From positions 104,654-168,653 of the forward strand of contig VJWN01000012.1 of NCBI GenBank assembly GCA_007644065.1: a DNA stretch of 64,000 bases. Direction: 5' to 3'. The DNA comes from Margaritispora aquatica. Its lineage: Eukaryota; Ascomycota; Leotiomycetes; Helotiales; Discinellaceae. The notes under the pieces were generated by a model that was not told where the DNA came from, ran no database searches, and saw only the letters and a list, made by a program, of their open reading frames with translations. The translations under genes were made by a program, and so were the position numbers. This document shows, piece after piece, positions 34,262 to 44,393 of the stretch. Positions within the stretch are counted from its first letter, which is position 1, and the number at the start of each line of letters is the position of its first letter.

Positions 34262-34318
34262 GAAAAAATCGGAATTTTCGTGTTCTTCGCTTCGTTTAAT
34301 AGCAGTTGACTAGTACTG
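34262..34318 (-). repeat. Right terminal inverted repeat of the Tc1/mariner element
   Basis: Read on the minus strand it starts CAGTACTAGTCAACTGCTAT, the counterpart of the left end. It is followed outside by the TA target duplication. Confidence 0.8.
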
Positions 34319-34498
34319 TACCTACATATAAGGAGTATGCCCTCGGCAAATGAGTATATAGCTGAGAATCAACAGTAGAGACTCGAATTACAATAGTCGG
34401 TGCTCGACACATCATCCATCATACTGTGTACTTGCTTGTGTGCTTGTTTGCATATACTCGCTTATACTTTCAATCAAAATCACCAACACCAAAACACA

Positions 34499-35316
34499 AT
34501 GTCTCCCCCTCCAACCCCACGCTCATTCACCCTCATGCTCATCGTCGTCCTCCTCCTCAACCTCAGCAACATCCACCTCACCACAGCCGCCGCCATCTCC
34601 TCCCATTCCCTCGCTCTCACCCACCCCATCCACACACGCGACGACCAACCAATCCTCTACCCATTCCCGCTAAACTGCGCCTACGCCCGCACCATGCACC
34701 ATCTCCAGCACAAAGATGAGCCCCAGACCTGCTACGTGGGCTTCCAGTACCGCTTCTTCGGCGGCTGGGATCTCACGCGCAAGCCGCCGTTTGGACCGCC
34801 TGCGGAGGCGTATACGCTTTGGTGTGGGATTCTGAGTGTGATTTTCTTGGTAGGTGGTTCTACTCTCTCTCGCTCCCTTCATACTCGTCGACTCTTTGTC
34901 ACGTTTCTTCCAGATTCTTAATCCTTTAGCTTCTTACTCCTTGTCTTTTCTTGTCTTGCTCTTCAAGCCCAAGCCGCGGACACTTTACAGTACCAATTTC
35001 CAAAGTCCCGAGCTCAAGTCTACGAGAGAACCAACACGAGGGAGAGAAAAACAAGCTAATGAATGCCCCTCCCTCAACAGCGCGCAGAGACCAGCCAACT
35101 AGCACCCCACACGTCAGTATCTGGGTGCCCGGCCGTCTAGCCTGGTCCGTTGAGATCAACATCCACGCCGATCCAGGTGGGAGCTCCACTGACCTGTGGA
35201 ACGTGGCGTTTGCGTCTTATGGACCTGTGGATTGGGAGGCGACTGTGTTTCATGACCAGGAGGATGATAGAGGAAATATGTATCGGTATAAGATTATTCC
35301 TTTCCCTTGTTTTTGA
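34499..35316 (+). pseudogene. Small secreted protein, copy 1, apparently frameshifted
   Basis: Two exons were inferred by comparison with the intact paralog at 58745-59474: 34499-34849 and 35081-35316, intron 231 bp. Exon 1 encodes a signal peptide (SFTLMLIVVLLLNLSNIHLTTAAA) and then ILYPFPLNCAY, TCYVGFQYRF and AYT. Exon 2 encodes ARRD, HVSIWVPGRLAWSVEI, VAFASYGP and a YRYKIIPFPCF end. Both exon frames match the paralog, but exon 1 is 351 bases where 352 (phase 1) is needed. Just after AYT, at 34821-34824, one base seems missing; a one-base gain would give the paralog-like VWDSEC stretch. A weak alternative donor (GTGTGA at 34836) would avoid the frameshift but lose the conserved Cys. Its start is only 180 bases from the dead transposon. 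Confidence 0.62.
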
Positions 35317-35999
35317 GGGTGCGGGGTGTGATGAGGAGGGGTGGAGGGGATGGGGATGGCAAAGGGGGTTAGGCGAGAGGTGAGATTGGACCTGGCTTAT
35401 AGGTAGACAGGCTGAAAGGGCAGAGAATCTGATTGTGGTTGAAGAGAATCTACGCTTATACTCTTTACTTCATGATTGCGTGTTCGATAGAAACAAAGAC
35501 TTAACTTATATCGAACTTCCAAACGTGTTATAAAATGAACCGAAGTCATGAACATAAATCAATGATCTTCAGCATTCCAATTTCACTCACATTATCTACA
35601 CGAAAACTATATGCAAGTACGATGCCAGTGATGGCAACAAGTGAGCGTATAGGCTTATGCCGTTTCCTTGCTCCTAAGATGATAACGGGGACGAGGTGGG
35701 TTGAGGCGTGTTTAGGTGAGAAAGATGGAGGTGAGAAACAGGGTGATAGATTTTAGCGAGATATTTGGTCGGATGGAAATTGGGTTTATCTGGGATTTCG
35801 ATGGGGATTTGACGTTGCAGCTGGATCTGCAAGATTCAGATAATTGGTGGGAGTAAACACTGAAGCGAACACATGTACAAAGGTCGGTCTGAGTAACGGC
35901 ATACACTCTCGGTATGCCCTTGACATTGTGGAGACTCATTCGTCTTTCCAAAACAATAATGTACAAACTCTCAAGACTGACAAACTAAGCACCCAATAC
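35317..35999. other. Intergenic between convergent genes
   Basis: This is 3' flanking DNA of the secreted-protein copy 1 and of the mitochondrial protein gene. No gene was recognised; the short frames have no supporting features. Confidence 0.35.
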
Positions 36000-37688
36000 T
36001 CAGCTTCCCACTTTAAGTCCTTCGGTACTCGTCCCCAGAAGCTCCGCAGCCCTCCTCATCCTCTCCTTCACGACAGCCTCTTCACTCTCCCACCTGCCAA
36101 TAGTATTGTCTTCTTTCCCACCGAAGCCCAACCAGCCACCACTTTTACCAGTACTAGCACTTGCCTCCCTCTCTGCCCGTGCCATCTTCGCGACCATCGT
36201 GTTCCAGTTACCTAATCCAACCTCGAGACATTGTGCGCATGTTTTCTTCGCTTCTGCGTGTGGGTGAGGGTTTTTCCTCGTAGCGTCCTTGCTGACTGAT
36301 GTGCGTCGGAGCTCTTCCTCTGCTACATCGACAGCTTCTCGCGTCCATGCTAGGCCGTCTTCTCTGCTCGACTTGGAAGTCTTGGAGGCAAACAGGATTT
36401 CTCCAATGTAGACCATTATACCTGCCTCCTCGCACCGCTCTTTGGCATCTCGTTCAGGTGGGCTCGTTCCATCTGGTGGTGGTGGAGGGTATTGAGGAGC
36501 CGTTAACGCGGAAGAGACCATGTTCGAGACTCTCTTGTAAAGTCCCGCCTCCTCATCGGGGTTTCCAAGCGTGGAGTGCATCTTCGTCGGAGCATCTGTT
36601 AATTGCCTCCTGGCACGAAGGATAGATATGAAAATTGGAAGAGCAGCTTGTAGGTTGGAATTTGTCGCGTAATGAATTGCGAGGCCAGTAGCTGCAGAAA
36701 GTACATTTTCGCTAGGAGGTCCTGCGGTTGTGTCGATTGTGCCATCCTTAGTTATGGCTGGCTTTTCAACCGAACTGCTCGTCGCAATATCGAGAGCCCA
36801 TTTGTACATCTCCTCCGCTGCACCTGGTGTTTGCTTATAATTTAGCCACTCTCCATATGCCAAAGCCGCATCAATCCTCTGTTTCTCAGTGAATCCATGG
36901 GTCGTCAAAATCCGAAGGTAGTACACATCTGGAGCCTCAAACGCAGCTTCACAGTCCTCCTCCCTTGGGGCAGATTTCGCTCCAGGTGGTATTGGTCGCG
37001 GATTTGGGTTTGAAGGGCCGATTACTACATTCGCTGGAAAGGCAACATTTCGAACCTTGTCGCGAACCCAGCCATCCAGATGCTCTGCAGCTCGCGCACA
37101 ACCCATCAGGACGTGGAAGTAGCCTCTCCTCCACGGTTCTGGCTTGACTGATATGTCGTAACCCGTCCTGCCGATCCCAGAAACCAGAATGCCAGCTTCC
37201 TCATCACCTTGCTCTTTCAGCCCAGCTCCATCGATATTGGGATCTTCCAGTCGTCCCAGTATGCGCCGATATGATCCTCCCGTGCGTGCCCAATCGACAA
37301 GTGGAGGACCAGGAGAGTCGCTCTCATGATCCTCATCCCAGCATGCGCTCCTGAAGTCTTTCCTGGTAACAAACGACCACCCGTCTGGGGTGGGGAATTT
37401 CCGCTCAAGCCATTCCTGCTGGGCACCAAAGGCTGCGACCAATCCTAGAACTGTGAATGCCCATATATACCCAGTATATTTGCCAGCTCGCCAGACTTCC
37501 TCTTTAATCCATTGCTTGCGTTCTGTGGTGAGGAAGCGCGCAATGGGTTTCCTGCTTGAGGAGGAGAGAAATGGAAGTTGTGGACGGGTTCGTGGCGTTA
37601 GGGTATTTTGCGTGAAGAGTCGCAAGGAATTCGGAGGCCTGAAAGGTCGTAGGAGAGGTATTCTGCGGTTAGGAAGTCGAGGACGCAT
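36000..37688 (-). CDS. Mitochondrial membrane protein with TPR-like helices
   Basis: This is a single-exon gene of 562 residues. The first 60 residues are Arg/Pro/Ser rich and almost free of acidic residues (MRPRLPNRRIPLLRPFRPP, later RFLTTERKQW), as in a mitochondrial presequence. One hydrophobic segment at about 70-90 (YTGYIWAFTVLGLVAAFGAQ) is a probable inner-membrane anchor. The large C-terminal part is helical with TPR-like pairs, for example RIDAALAYGEWLNYKQTPG and AAEEMYKWALDIA. This layout (presequence, one membrane helix, TPR domain) resembles Mgr3-type adaptors of the i-AAA protease, but the match is architectural only. Its start is 320 bases from the divergent Zn2Cys6 gene. Confidence 0.68.
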   Translation of the reverse strand: MRPRLPNRRIPLLRPFRPPNSLRLFTQNTLTPRTRPQLPFLSSSSRKPIARFLTTERKQWIKEEVWRAGKYTGYIWAFTVLGLVAAFGAQQEWLERKFPTPDGWSFVTRKDFRSACWDEDHESDSPGPPLVDWARTGGSYRRILGRLEDPNIDGAGLKEQGDEEAGILVSGIGRTGYDISVKPEPWRRGYFHVLMGCARAAEHLDGWVRDKVRNVAFPANVVIGPSNPNPRPIPPGAKSAPREEDCEAAFEAPDVYYLRILTTHGFTEKQRIDAALAYGEWLNYKQTPGAAEEMYKWALDIATSSSVEKPAITKDGTIDTTAGPPSENVLSAATGLAIHYATNSNLQAALPIFISILRARRQLTDAPTKMHSTLGNPDEEAGLYKRVSNMVSSALTAPQYPPPPPDGTSPPERDAKERCEEAGIMVYIGEILFASKTSKSSREDGLAWTREAVDVAEEELRRTSVSKDATRKNPHPHAEAKKTCAQCLEVGLGNWNTMVAKMARAEREASASTGKSGGWLGFGGKEDNTIGRWESEEAVVKERMRRAAELLGTSTEGLKVGS

Positions 37689-38008
37689 CGTATTGTTGTG
37701 TATAGATGCTGCTCAGAATCCAGTGGGGAGGTTTCTTCTGAAGCTTGAAGTATTGTTGAGGCCTGAGGCACCAAGTCTCAAAGTATATCCTCACATCCGT
37801 TCGCTACCTTTGGCTTACACAGCACCATAGCTGAGCACAAGATCACTCATTGGTTATAACAATATCATATACTACCTAGTACTTTAAACTATTACTGTCT
37901 TGGGATAGACTACCAGATCCGTATTGATTCCAATCTACACACTAGCGAGTCACTTCAGACTCGCACTTCAATTACTCTCTGACTACTACTGAACAAGCCT
38001 GATCATAC
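37689..38008. promoter_or_regulatory. Divergent promoter, mitochondrial protein and Zn2Cys6 regulator
   Basis: This 320-bp region lies between two outward start codons. No special site was recognised beyond AT-rich stretches at 37,855-37,890. Confidence 0.35.
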
Positions 38009-40045
38009 ATGTCCGACATAAATTCATTAGTTGTACCGATTGGAAAGCGTTTGTCTCGGAAGAAGAATCCTTATAAGCGTCCTATCACTTCATGCATTGA
38101 GTGCAATCGAAGAAAGCAGAAGGTCGTTTTCACTATGGAAATACATACAGCACAGCACTGTTGTACCCAGTGCTGATTGCTGAATAGTGTAATCGAGAAT
38201 GGCCGTGCAATCATTGCCTTGCTAGAAGAGCTCCTGATATATGTCGATATCTCGATCCCCCGCCCGCAGCGAGAACTGGCAGTCACACAGATGAAAGCAC
38301 ATGCCTAGTGTTCGTCGTATATCTTTCCCCTGTTTTCTCTTCGAAAGTAAACAGTATGCGTTACTTTTATAACTGATATATTATAGGACAGACGAAGAGC
38401 CTCCCTTGTCGTCCTTGTTAAGCAGTATTAAAGTTGACGAAGACAACAATCTTGAAATACTTGAGAGTCTGGGTTATGTCCAATACAGCCACAGTCAACT
38501 TATTGAAGATGTCAAACACGCCTGGTATGAAAAAGAGCTGATATTTAACCTATAGCAAGATAACTGACAGCTCTCAGTTTTCAAAACAGACCACTTGTCA
38601 ACCTGCCTCATGATCAACGTCGTAGCCGGCAAGCAGTCCTAGATCTATTACCAGGAAGGAAAACTGTCGATTTTCTCATTCGTCAGTTCTTAGATCAATT
38701 GAACTGGATCTACGAAACTTTGCATCCACCGACATTCTTGAAGCAATACATAACCTGGTGGAATCAACCAGATTTCTTTGGCAATGATGATATCCAATTC
38801 GCTGTCCTCATCCTACGCCTCTGTGCCTCTAGCCTACAATTCTTCCCAGATTCTCAACGTCCCAATGATGTGATATTAGAAGGAAGGACTGAAGTGTCGG
38901 AAGCAATCTGCCATTCGATGGCCTGCAAGCTAGATGAATACCAGCCCAGACCCCGATCTCTGATCAGGATTCAACAGCTTTTTCATCATGTCAACTATCT
39001 GAAGAATGCTTCAAAGATGGCTGAGTGCAGAACTCTGTTAGAATATACTGTTAAGGAAGCCCGACAAATGCAATTACATCGCCAGAATCCAGATGGAAAC
39101 ATCTCCGCCTTTGACATGGAGATGAGGAGCCGATTGTTTTGGAATCTCGTCATATGGGACAGATTTATGTCAACGTATCTTGGCCATTGGACATTAATAC
39201 CCACGAATCGGTGTGATATCGACTTACCACATGATAGTATCCCTTACGACGGATTATCTACTAGTCCCTCGCCATTTATGGAACGCAAATTACAGATTCA
39301 ATTGGTGCAACTAGTGGAATCATTTCCTGCTCCGTCGTCATTGAATGAGTCAGAAATTGCTACCTGTTATCAAACATTACATATCAAGTTTTTAGATCAA
39401 CTGCCCTCTGTATTTCGCCTTATAGAGCCTGATATGAGCTACGATTTACTCATTCCATGTCTGCCGCTCAAACGAGCGAACTTACATGTTGTAGTACATG
39501 CAGCTATTGCTCATCTCTATCGAGGATCAATTCATAGAGCTGACCGTCGAAATATCAATAAATCAAGCCTGGAAAGGCTTTTTCAAGCTTGTATATCAGT
39601 CCTCAATTCTATCCACTCACTGCACCAGCTCATGGGAGGTGGGCCTAATATTTGGTTCATGCTGTCGATGAGCACTATTGAAGCGGCTATTACCTTAGGA
39701 ATGTGTCTAATGTCCCATGCTGATGTTGTCGACATTTCTCTACGTATTCGCGGAAGTACAGCATTTTCAGAAGCTATGATCCTTCTCGGAACACTTTCTC
39801 CTCGCTCATTAATTGCTCGGAAGGGCTTGTTGATCCTAAAGCAACTTGATCATCATCTTAATACTCACAAACACGAGAGTTCCTCTTTCAAGGAGAACGG
39901 CATATACAAGACACATGTTAAGGAAGATTCACTCGGATCTGAAAATTTCGACCAGTTTAGCGAGATGCCACTTGAATGGATGAATACAGACATGTCGATA
40001 AATCTGGACTGGTTTCTAGACGAGAGTATTCAATTTGAGTATTAA
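38009..40045 (+). CDS. Zn2Cys6 fungal transcription factor
   Basis: Four exons are proposed: 38009-38122, 38188-38353, 38392-38524 and 38578-40045, giving 626 residues. The zinc cluster is spliced across intron 1, CIECNRRKQK then CNREWPCNHCLARRAPDIC, with spacing C-x2-C-x6-C-x5-C-x2-C-x8-C. Basic residues (KRLSRKKNPYKRP) precede it. The long last exon is a fungal-specific regulator middle domain: LNWIYETLHPPTFLKQY near its start and RLFWNLVIWDRFMSTYLGHW followed by CDIDLPHD. Intron 1 has an unusual GTCGTT donor, and intron 2 would be just 38 bases, so the 38,120-38,400 part is the least certain. The gene ends 29 bases from the convergent SDR gene. Target genes are unknown. Confidence 0.85.
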
Positions 40046-40074
40046 ATATAGATACACAAACTAGACATATATCC

Positions 40075-41151
40075 TCACTTCAACATGTCCAGAGCCTTAC
40101 GCAAATCGGCCTCTGCCATGTGCTTCTCCAGGACACCAATTGTTTCCTTCCATACTTTCTCCTGCATCACCTGTCCCTCCTTGCTGCGTACATACTTGGA
40201 GGCCCTACAATTCAATTAGCACTCTCAATAAGCTGGCTCCTATCGGCGCACAAGTACTTACGAAAAGATTTTCGCCTCGCTCAAAAACTCCCCATGGGTT
40301 TCTGGACCCTTAACTATAGCAGCATCAATCAACAGCCTCCCGCCCTCGTCAGGAGTCCTTCCAATAACCCTATCAAACAACTTTATAGCCGAACCCGAGT
40401 CACGATGCAATCCCGTGTCCACCGAGCCTGGGTTTATCATATTGACAACAACATCCACCCCCTCTTTGTTCGCAACTTCGATATTCCTCGCAAATTCCCT
40501 CGTCCAAAAAATATTCAGCAGCTTCGTTACAGAATAATGATCCATACTTCCGTTCCACATCTTCTCCTCATTCACTGCTTCCAGCACCGATGTGCCAACC
40601 TTCTGCTTAAACGGTGTCCAAGCATGCACTTCCGAGCTCGAAACCGTCATCCGCGTCGGAAACCCCTCTTTCCTCGCCGTGTCTCGCAGCGCCGGAAGCA
40701 CAAACAACGTCAACATCGCCGTCGCAAGATGATTGACCATGACTCCCTTCCCCCACCCATTTTCCGGCAGCACCTCCCAACTCTCGGGAAACACACCCGC
40801 ATTCAGCATCGCCACATGCAGGCCTTCCTTCCCTCGCCCCGCGATCCTGACACCAAACTCGGCAACAGACCCAAAGGACTCCATGTCCAATCTCCACACC
40901 TCGATCTGTGTCTTCGAAGCTGGAAACGCGGTGCGTAGAGACGCCTTCACGCTCTCGCCCTTGGTGATGCTGCGGGCTGCGAGGATGAGGACCCCGCATT
41001 GGGCTTGAACGCATTCTCGTGCAGCGGCGAGACCAATTCCGCTGGTGGAGCCAGTGATGAGGATTGTTTTCCCTTGGAGGAGGAGGGGGAGGTTTGCTGG
41101 GAGGGGTGGTGGGTGAACGAAGACTTGGCGGCAGAGAAAGGAGAGGCTCAT
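40075..41151 (-). CDS. Short-chain dehydrogenase/reductase
   Basis: Two exons, 40262-41151 and 40075-40204, have a 57-bp phase-2 intron and encode 339 residues. Classical SDR motifs are present: TGSTSGIG (33-40) for cofactor binding, MLNAG (about 114-118), a catalytic Ser in MTVSSSEVHAW, and YSVTK. The loop after the active site has the usual NPGSVDTGL. The N-terminal 25 residues are Pro/Leu rich (FVHPPPLPANLPLLLQGKT). A basic residue in the 'LAARS' turn favours NADP(H). The substrate is unknown. The convergent Zn2Cys6 gene might regulate it, but only proximity suggests this. Confidence 0.9.
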
Positions 41152-41707
41152 TTTGTCTTTTTGCTATGCTATGCTGTGGTGTAATTTGGTGTGATGTGAT
41201 TGGGGTGGGGTTGAAAAAATGAGGGGAGAAAAGAGGAGAAAAGATGTGATGGATGGTTGTGTTTATTTTTCTGTCTGATCTGTATGTAGGTTTAGAATCT
41301 GAATCTGAAATCAGAAGCAACGATTTCAAGCTTCCACGTTCTCTTTATATATACATACATACCTCCCTACTTACTTACCCACCTTGCCTACCTCGTTGAG
41401 TGGTCTTGGTCTCGCTTAATTCAACTTATCCCCCACCCGCAATTTCTCGGCCGAGAAACGTCGGGAGACTATGCATCTTTGTGTTGGTTATTCATTATAC
41501 TATAGATGCTATTCTGGTTTGAGAATCGATATCCTTAGGCTACAGAAGAACTGAAAATTATAACGAAAATTCGAAATCTCATCAAATTTAGAAAATAAAC
41601 TTCTTGGATCTGATGTTAAATTTCATCCTCCCCGTTGTTGAGATAAATCATATCCAAAGAGAAGCAAATGAAAAAGAATACCATGGAAACAGCATACAAC
41701 TCAAACC
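41152..41707. other. Intergenic
   Basis: This is the promoter of the SDR gene (TATATATA near 41,346) and the 3' flank of the AAA gene on the same strand. No gene was seen. Confidence 0.35.
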
Positions 41708-44393
41708 CTATTCCAAACGCTCTCCTCTCTCCTTCGCACGATAACCATTCAAATCCACAAGATACTGCTTGAAGCCCTGCAGAGGCTGAATAATCTCCTC
41801 GAGATTTTTCTCGGTCAACAATATCTTCCCATTTTCCATTTCTCCGTTGTACTCCGCAGTCCCAACAGCTGTCTGGAAAGCTATAGCGCAAAAGAAACCA
41901 ATCAGCGCCGCGTCTCCTTCGCGAGTATTAAAAAGAAATCACTTGCCATTTCGAATTTCCCTTCCGTTCATGTTATAATTGGAGACTTTTTCAGACTCGA
42001 GATATTCTTTGACAACGTATTTGACTCGCATGTTTGGTCTTTGTTTCTCTAGCTTTGTGATCAATTTATTCCACAACTTGAGACGCTGTCCACGATCTAA
42101 CGCAGGGTAATGCATTGGGATATGCACGCGTGAAAGGATGGCATCATCAAAAGTCCCTACCCGGTTTGTAGTGAGGAAAAGGACGCCGTCGTAAAACTCT
42201 AAAGCACGCAAGAAGCCTAGATTCAGTTAGCATCCCGCATTGGCTCGATTAAGCTTTGAACTATGGGACTTGGCTTTGCAACCGTATCGCCATTATTGAC
42301 ATACTTGCAACGAGACTGCTCCTCTCTAAATTGTCAATGGAACGGTTGGCCACAAACACATCTGCCTCGTCGATCAAAGCAACAGCTTTCCAAGCTTTTG
42401 CCATTTTGAAGTTTCGAGCCAAATTCTCCTCGATTTCATCGGGCTTGGTCCCGATATCTGTAGTTGTGAGGACCATTAAAGGTCTTTCCAGTAAATTTGC
42501 AATGCACTCTAAAAAAGAAAAGTCAACTACCACTCTTGAGAGAAAATCTCATGTATGCATCACACTTGCCGGCTGTAAATGTTTTTCCCACGCCTGGTCC
42601 ACCATGTAATAGGAAAATCAGGCCGTTTCCTTTCCCATCGACATAATCGGCTGTCCAGGAATTCCCAGGTATGACATTGCCAGAGTGGTTCCTTCGAACA
42701 AAATTTCCCACCAGAGACTTGATAATTTGTAACCTTCCTTCGTCCATGACCAAATGATCGATCATCTGCTTTTCGAACCTCGGCGGTGATAGATTTTCAA
42801 CATCAACCTTTTCTGCTGTGGTTTAGTGCCGTGCTTAGCAGGATCGGATAACCGCAAAAATATCTCACCCCAAGTTCTGGTTTTGAATACAAAAACATCA
42901 AGTACTTTTGGACATAAGAAGTACTCTTGATTCGTCAATTGTGGGCGAGAGTCATGCTGAATGTTGTTGCAGTGCGCGAATAACGACGACGATGCCGTGT
43001 CTGAAAAAGAGTCACTGTCCCTCTTGCAAGTGTGACACAGACAATTCGACATGAAGTCTCGCTGATCATTGTTGAGCATCAGTTCAGGTACATCTGGATT
43101 AGGACGTGGTGGTTGGTCGCCGAACAGTGGGCGTATCAAGTCACTGACACTCGATTGCCCTTTTAGTTCTATAGCGAACGTCCTTCTCTTTTCCATACAA
43201 AACTGATTCTGGTCAACCATGACCATTCCTTTGATCTGAAATATGTTACTATCGAAGAATATCTTTTTTTTTTTTTTTTTTTTGAAAATTAAACCTACCT
43301 GATTTTTGAGTGTTCCTTTCCCCAGTCCTTCGTGGTACATGCATCGTGGTACATTCAAATCCCAGTAGATTTTACCCTTTTTAACTGAACGTGCCGCTTT
43401 CTCATCATGCGACATAAATGTATCGAAATCATCCTTCTCGCAAATAAGAGGGATTTGTTCCACGCCGTCAAACTTCATTATTTCCCTGGAACTGATGACA
43501 CGACCCAATACCATTCCATTGTAATTCATCGACCAGTATTTAACAACCCAGTTACTCCTGGGAGACGTGAAAGAGCCGCCCTGAACAGAGTATACTACTC
43601 CAGTTGTCCCTTCCTCATCTTCACGTGAATCAGCCTGCCATAACTGGAATCTGCCAGGCTTCAATGACACCCACAGAAAGTCGAAGGTGTGATGGCCATT
43701 CCTGTTGCGTTCGATCTCAGCTCTCACGCTTTCCATAACTTCCTTGTCCAAGTAGCCAAGTAAAAGCTCCAAGTGGTTGCCAGCCTCCTTCTCCCGTACG
43801 CATGTATCTTCAACCCGCTTCATGGCCACTGCTTTCTGGAATTCCCTGAGTTCATCGTAATGGTGCACGAGGATTGGGTAAGGCCAGTTGATATCGACAG
43901 AATTTCCTCCCAAGTCCTGCCCAGGGTAATATCGCACAACCGATCTCAAAGCATGTATTATAGAAATTGAGTGAACTCGCATGTAAAAAGTAGGCGATAG
44001 ACCGTGTATCTGTTGAAGGTCGATTTTCTCCGTTTTACCTGAATCTGCTGGCGAAAGAGGACCGGGTGGGGGTCTCAAGGGATTGGCAAATTTTTGATAG
44101 ACTGACACAATCTCGAATACAGCCTTATCAGAACGAGATTCATCCCCAAGACCATAAGTTCCAAACTCTTCATGTGTTACGACTTGTCGTGATGTTATTC
44201 CTTTTTCCAAGTCTCGAAATTCGACAGAGTATTGAATCCACGGATCTTTCGTAGGGATTTCGAATGATTTCAATTCTTTGTTGATGAGCTCATCAATATC
44301 TTTGTCAGAGTCATGGGGCTCAGACGGAAAAGTAACACGGGGAAGGGGTTCTTTCGGGACTTCAGCGCGAAGCTCTGTACTAGACGGCTCCAT
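41708..44393 (-). CDS. AAA-family ATPase with fungal N-terminal domain
   Basis: Six exons give 783 residues: 43299-44393, 42869-43235, 42570-42812, 42305-42508, 41947-42216 and 41708-41880. The C-terminal third is an AAA module: Walker A GGPGVGKTFTA (about 555-568), sensor-like LTTTDIGT, Walker B ALIDEADVFV (about 611-620), then the LFLTTNRVGTFDDAILSRVHI arginine-finger region and a lid. The N-terminal half contains the large domain usual in this fungal group (VRYYPGQDLGG, DFLWVSLKPG, MNYNGMVLGRV). Introns 3 and 5 use GC instead of GT at the donor (GCAAGT in both). Intron 1 contains a run of 20 T on the plus strand, is 63 bases long, and lacks stops in frame. The cellular role of this group is unknown. 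Confidence 0.88.
43264..43283. repeat. T20 homopolymer in an AAA-gene intron
   Basis: Twenty T in a row on the plus strand (A in the transcript) lie inside intron 1 of the AAA gene. The length may vary between isolates and is prone to sequencing error. Confidence 0.9.

Larger units (their letters stand above)
32938..34318. mobile_element. RIP-degraded Tc1/mariner element, 1381 bp
   Basis: The element is bounded by imperfect inverted repeats of about 50 bases. Both outer ends read CAGTA...GTCAACT..CTA and are flanked by TA (32936-32937 and 34319-34320), the target duplication of Tc1/mariner elements. Inside, the plus strand still encodes recognisable transposase pieces broken by stops. A helix-turn-helix-like FEKGIKQANIVKEL lies near 33,125. 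A D-N-x-P motif (DNIPIYYTYKVREWF) lies near 33,805, and the family motif SLDLNPIKHV near 33,895. The tract is rich in TpA and poor in CpA while CpG remains, which is the RIP pattern. It cannot encode a functional transposase. Confidence 0.9.

Noticed and set aside
34400..34498. Longer start for secreted-protein copy 1
   Set aside because: The ATG at 34499 (ACACAATG) directly precedes the signal peptide, as in the paralog. The upstream codons are leader.
40120..40938. 272-codon plus-strand open frame
   Set aside because: It is antisense to the SDR gene and is rich in Arg/His/Pro, typical of a shadow frame.
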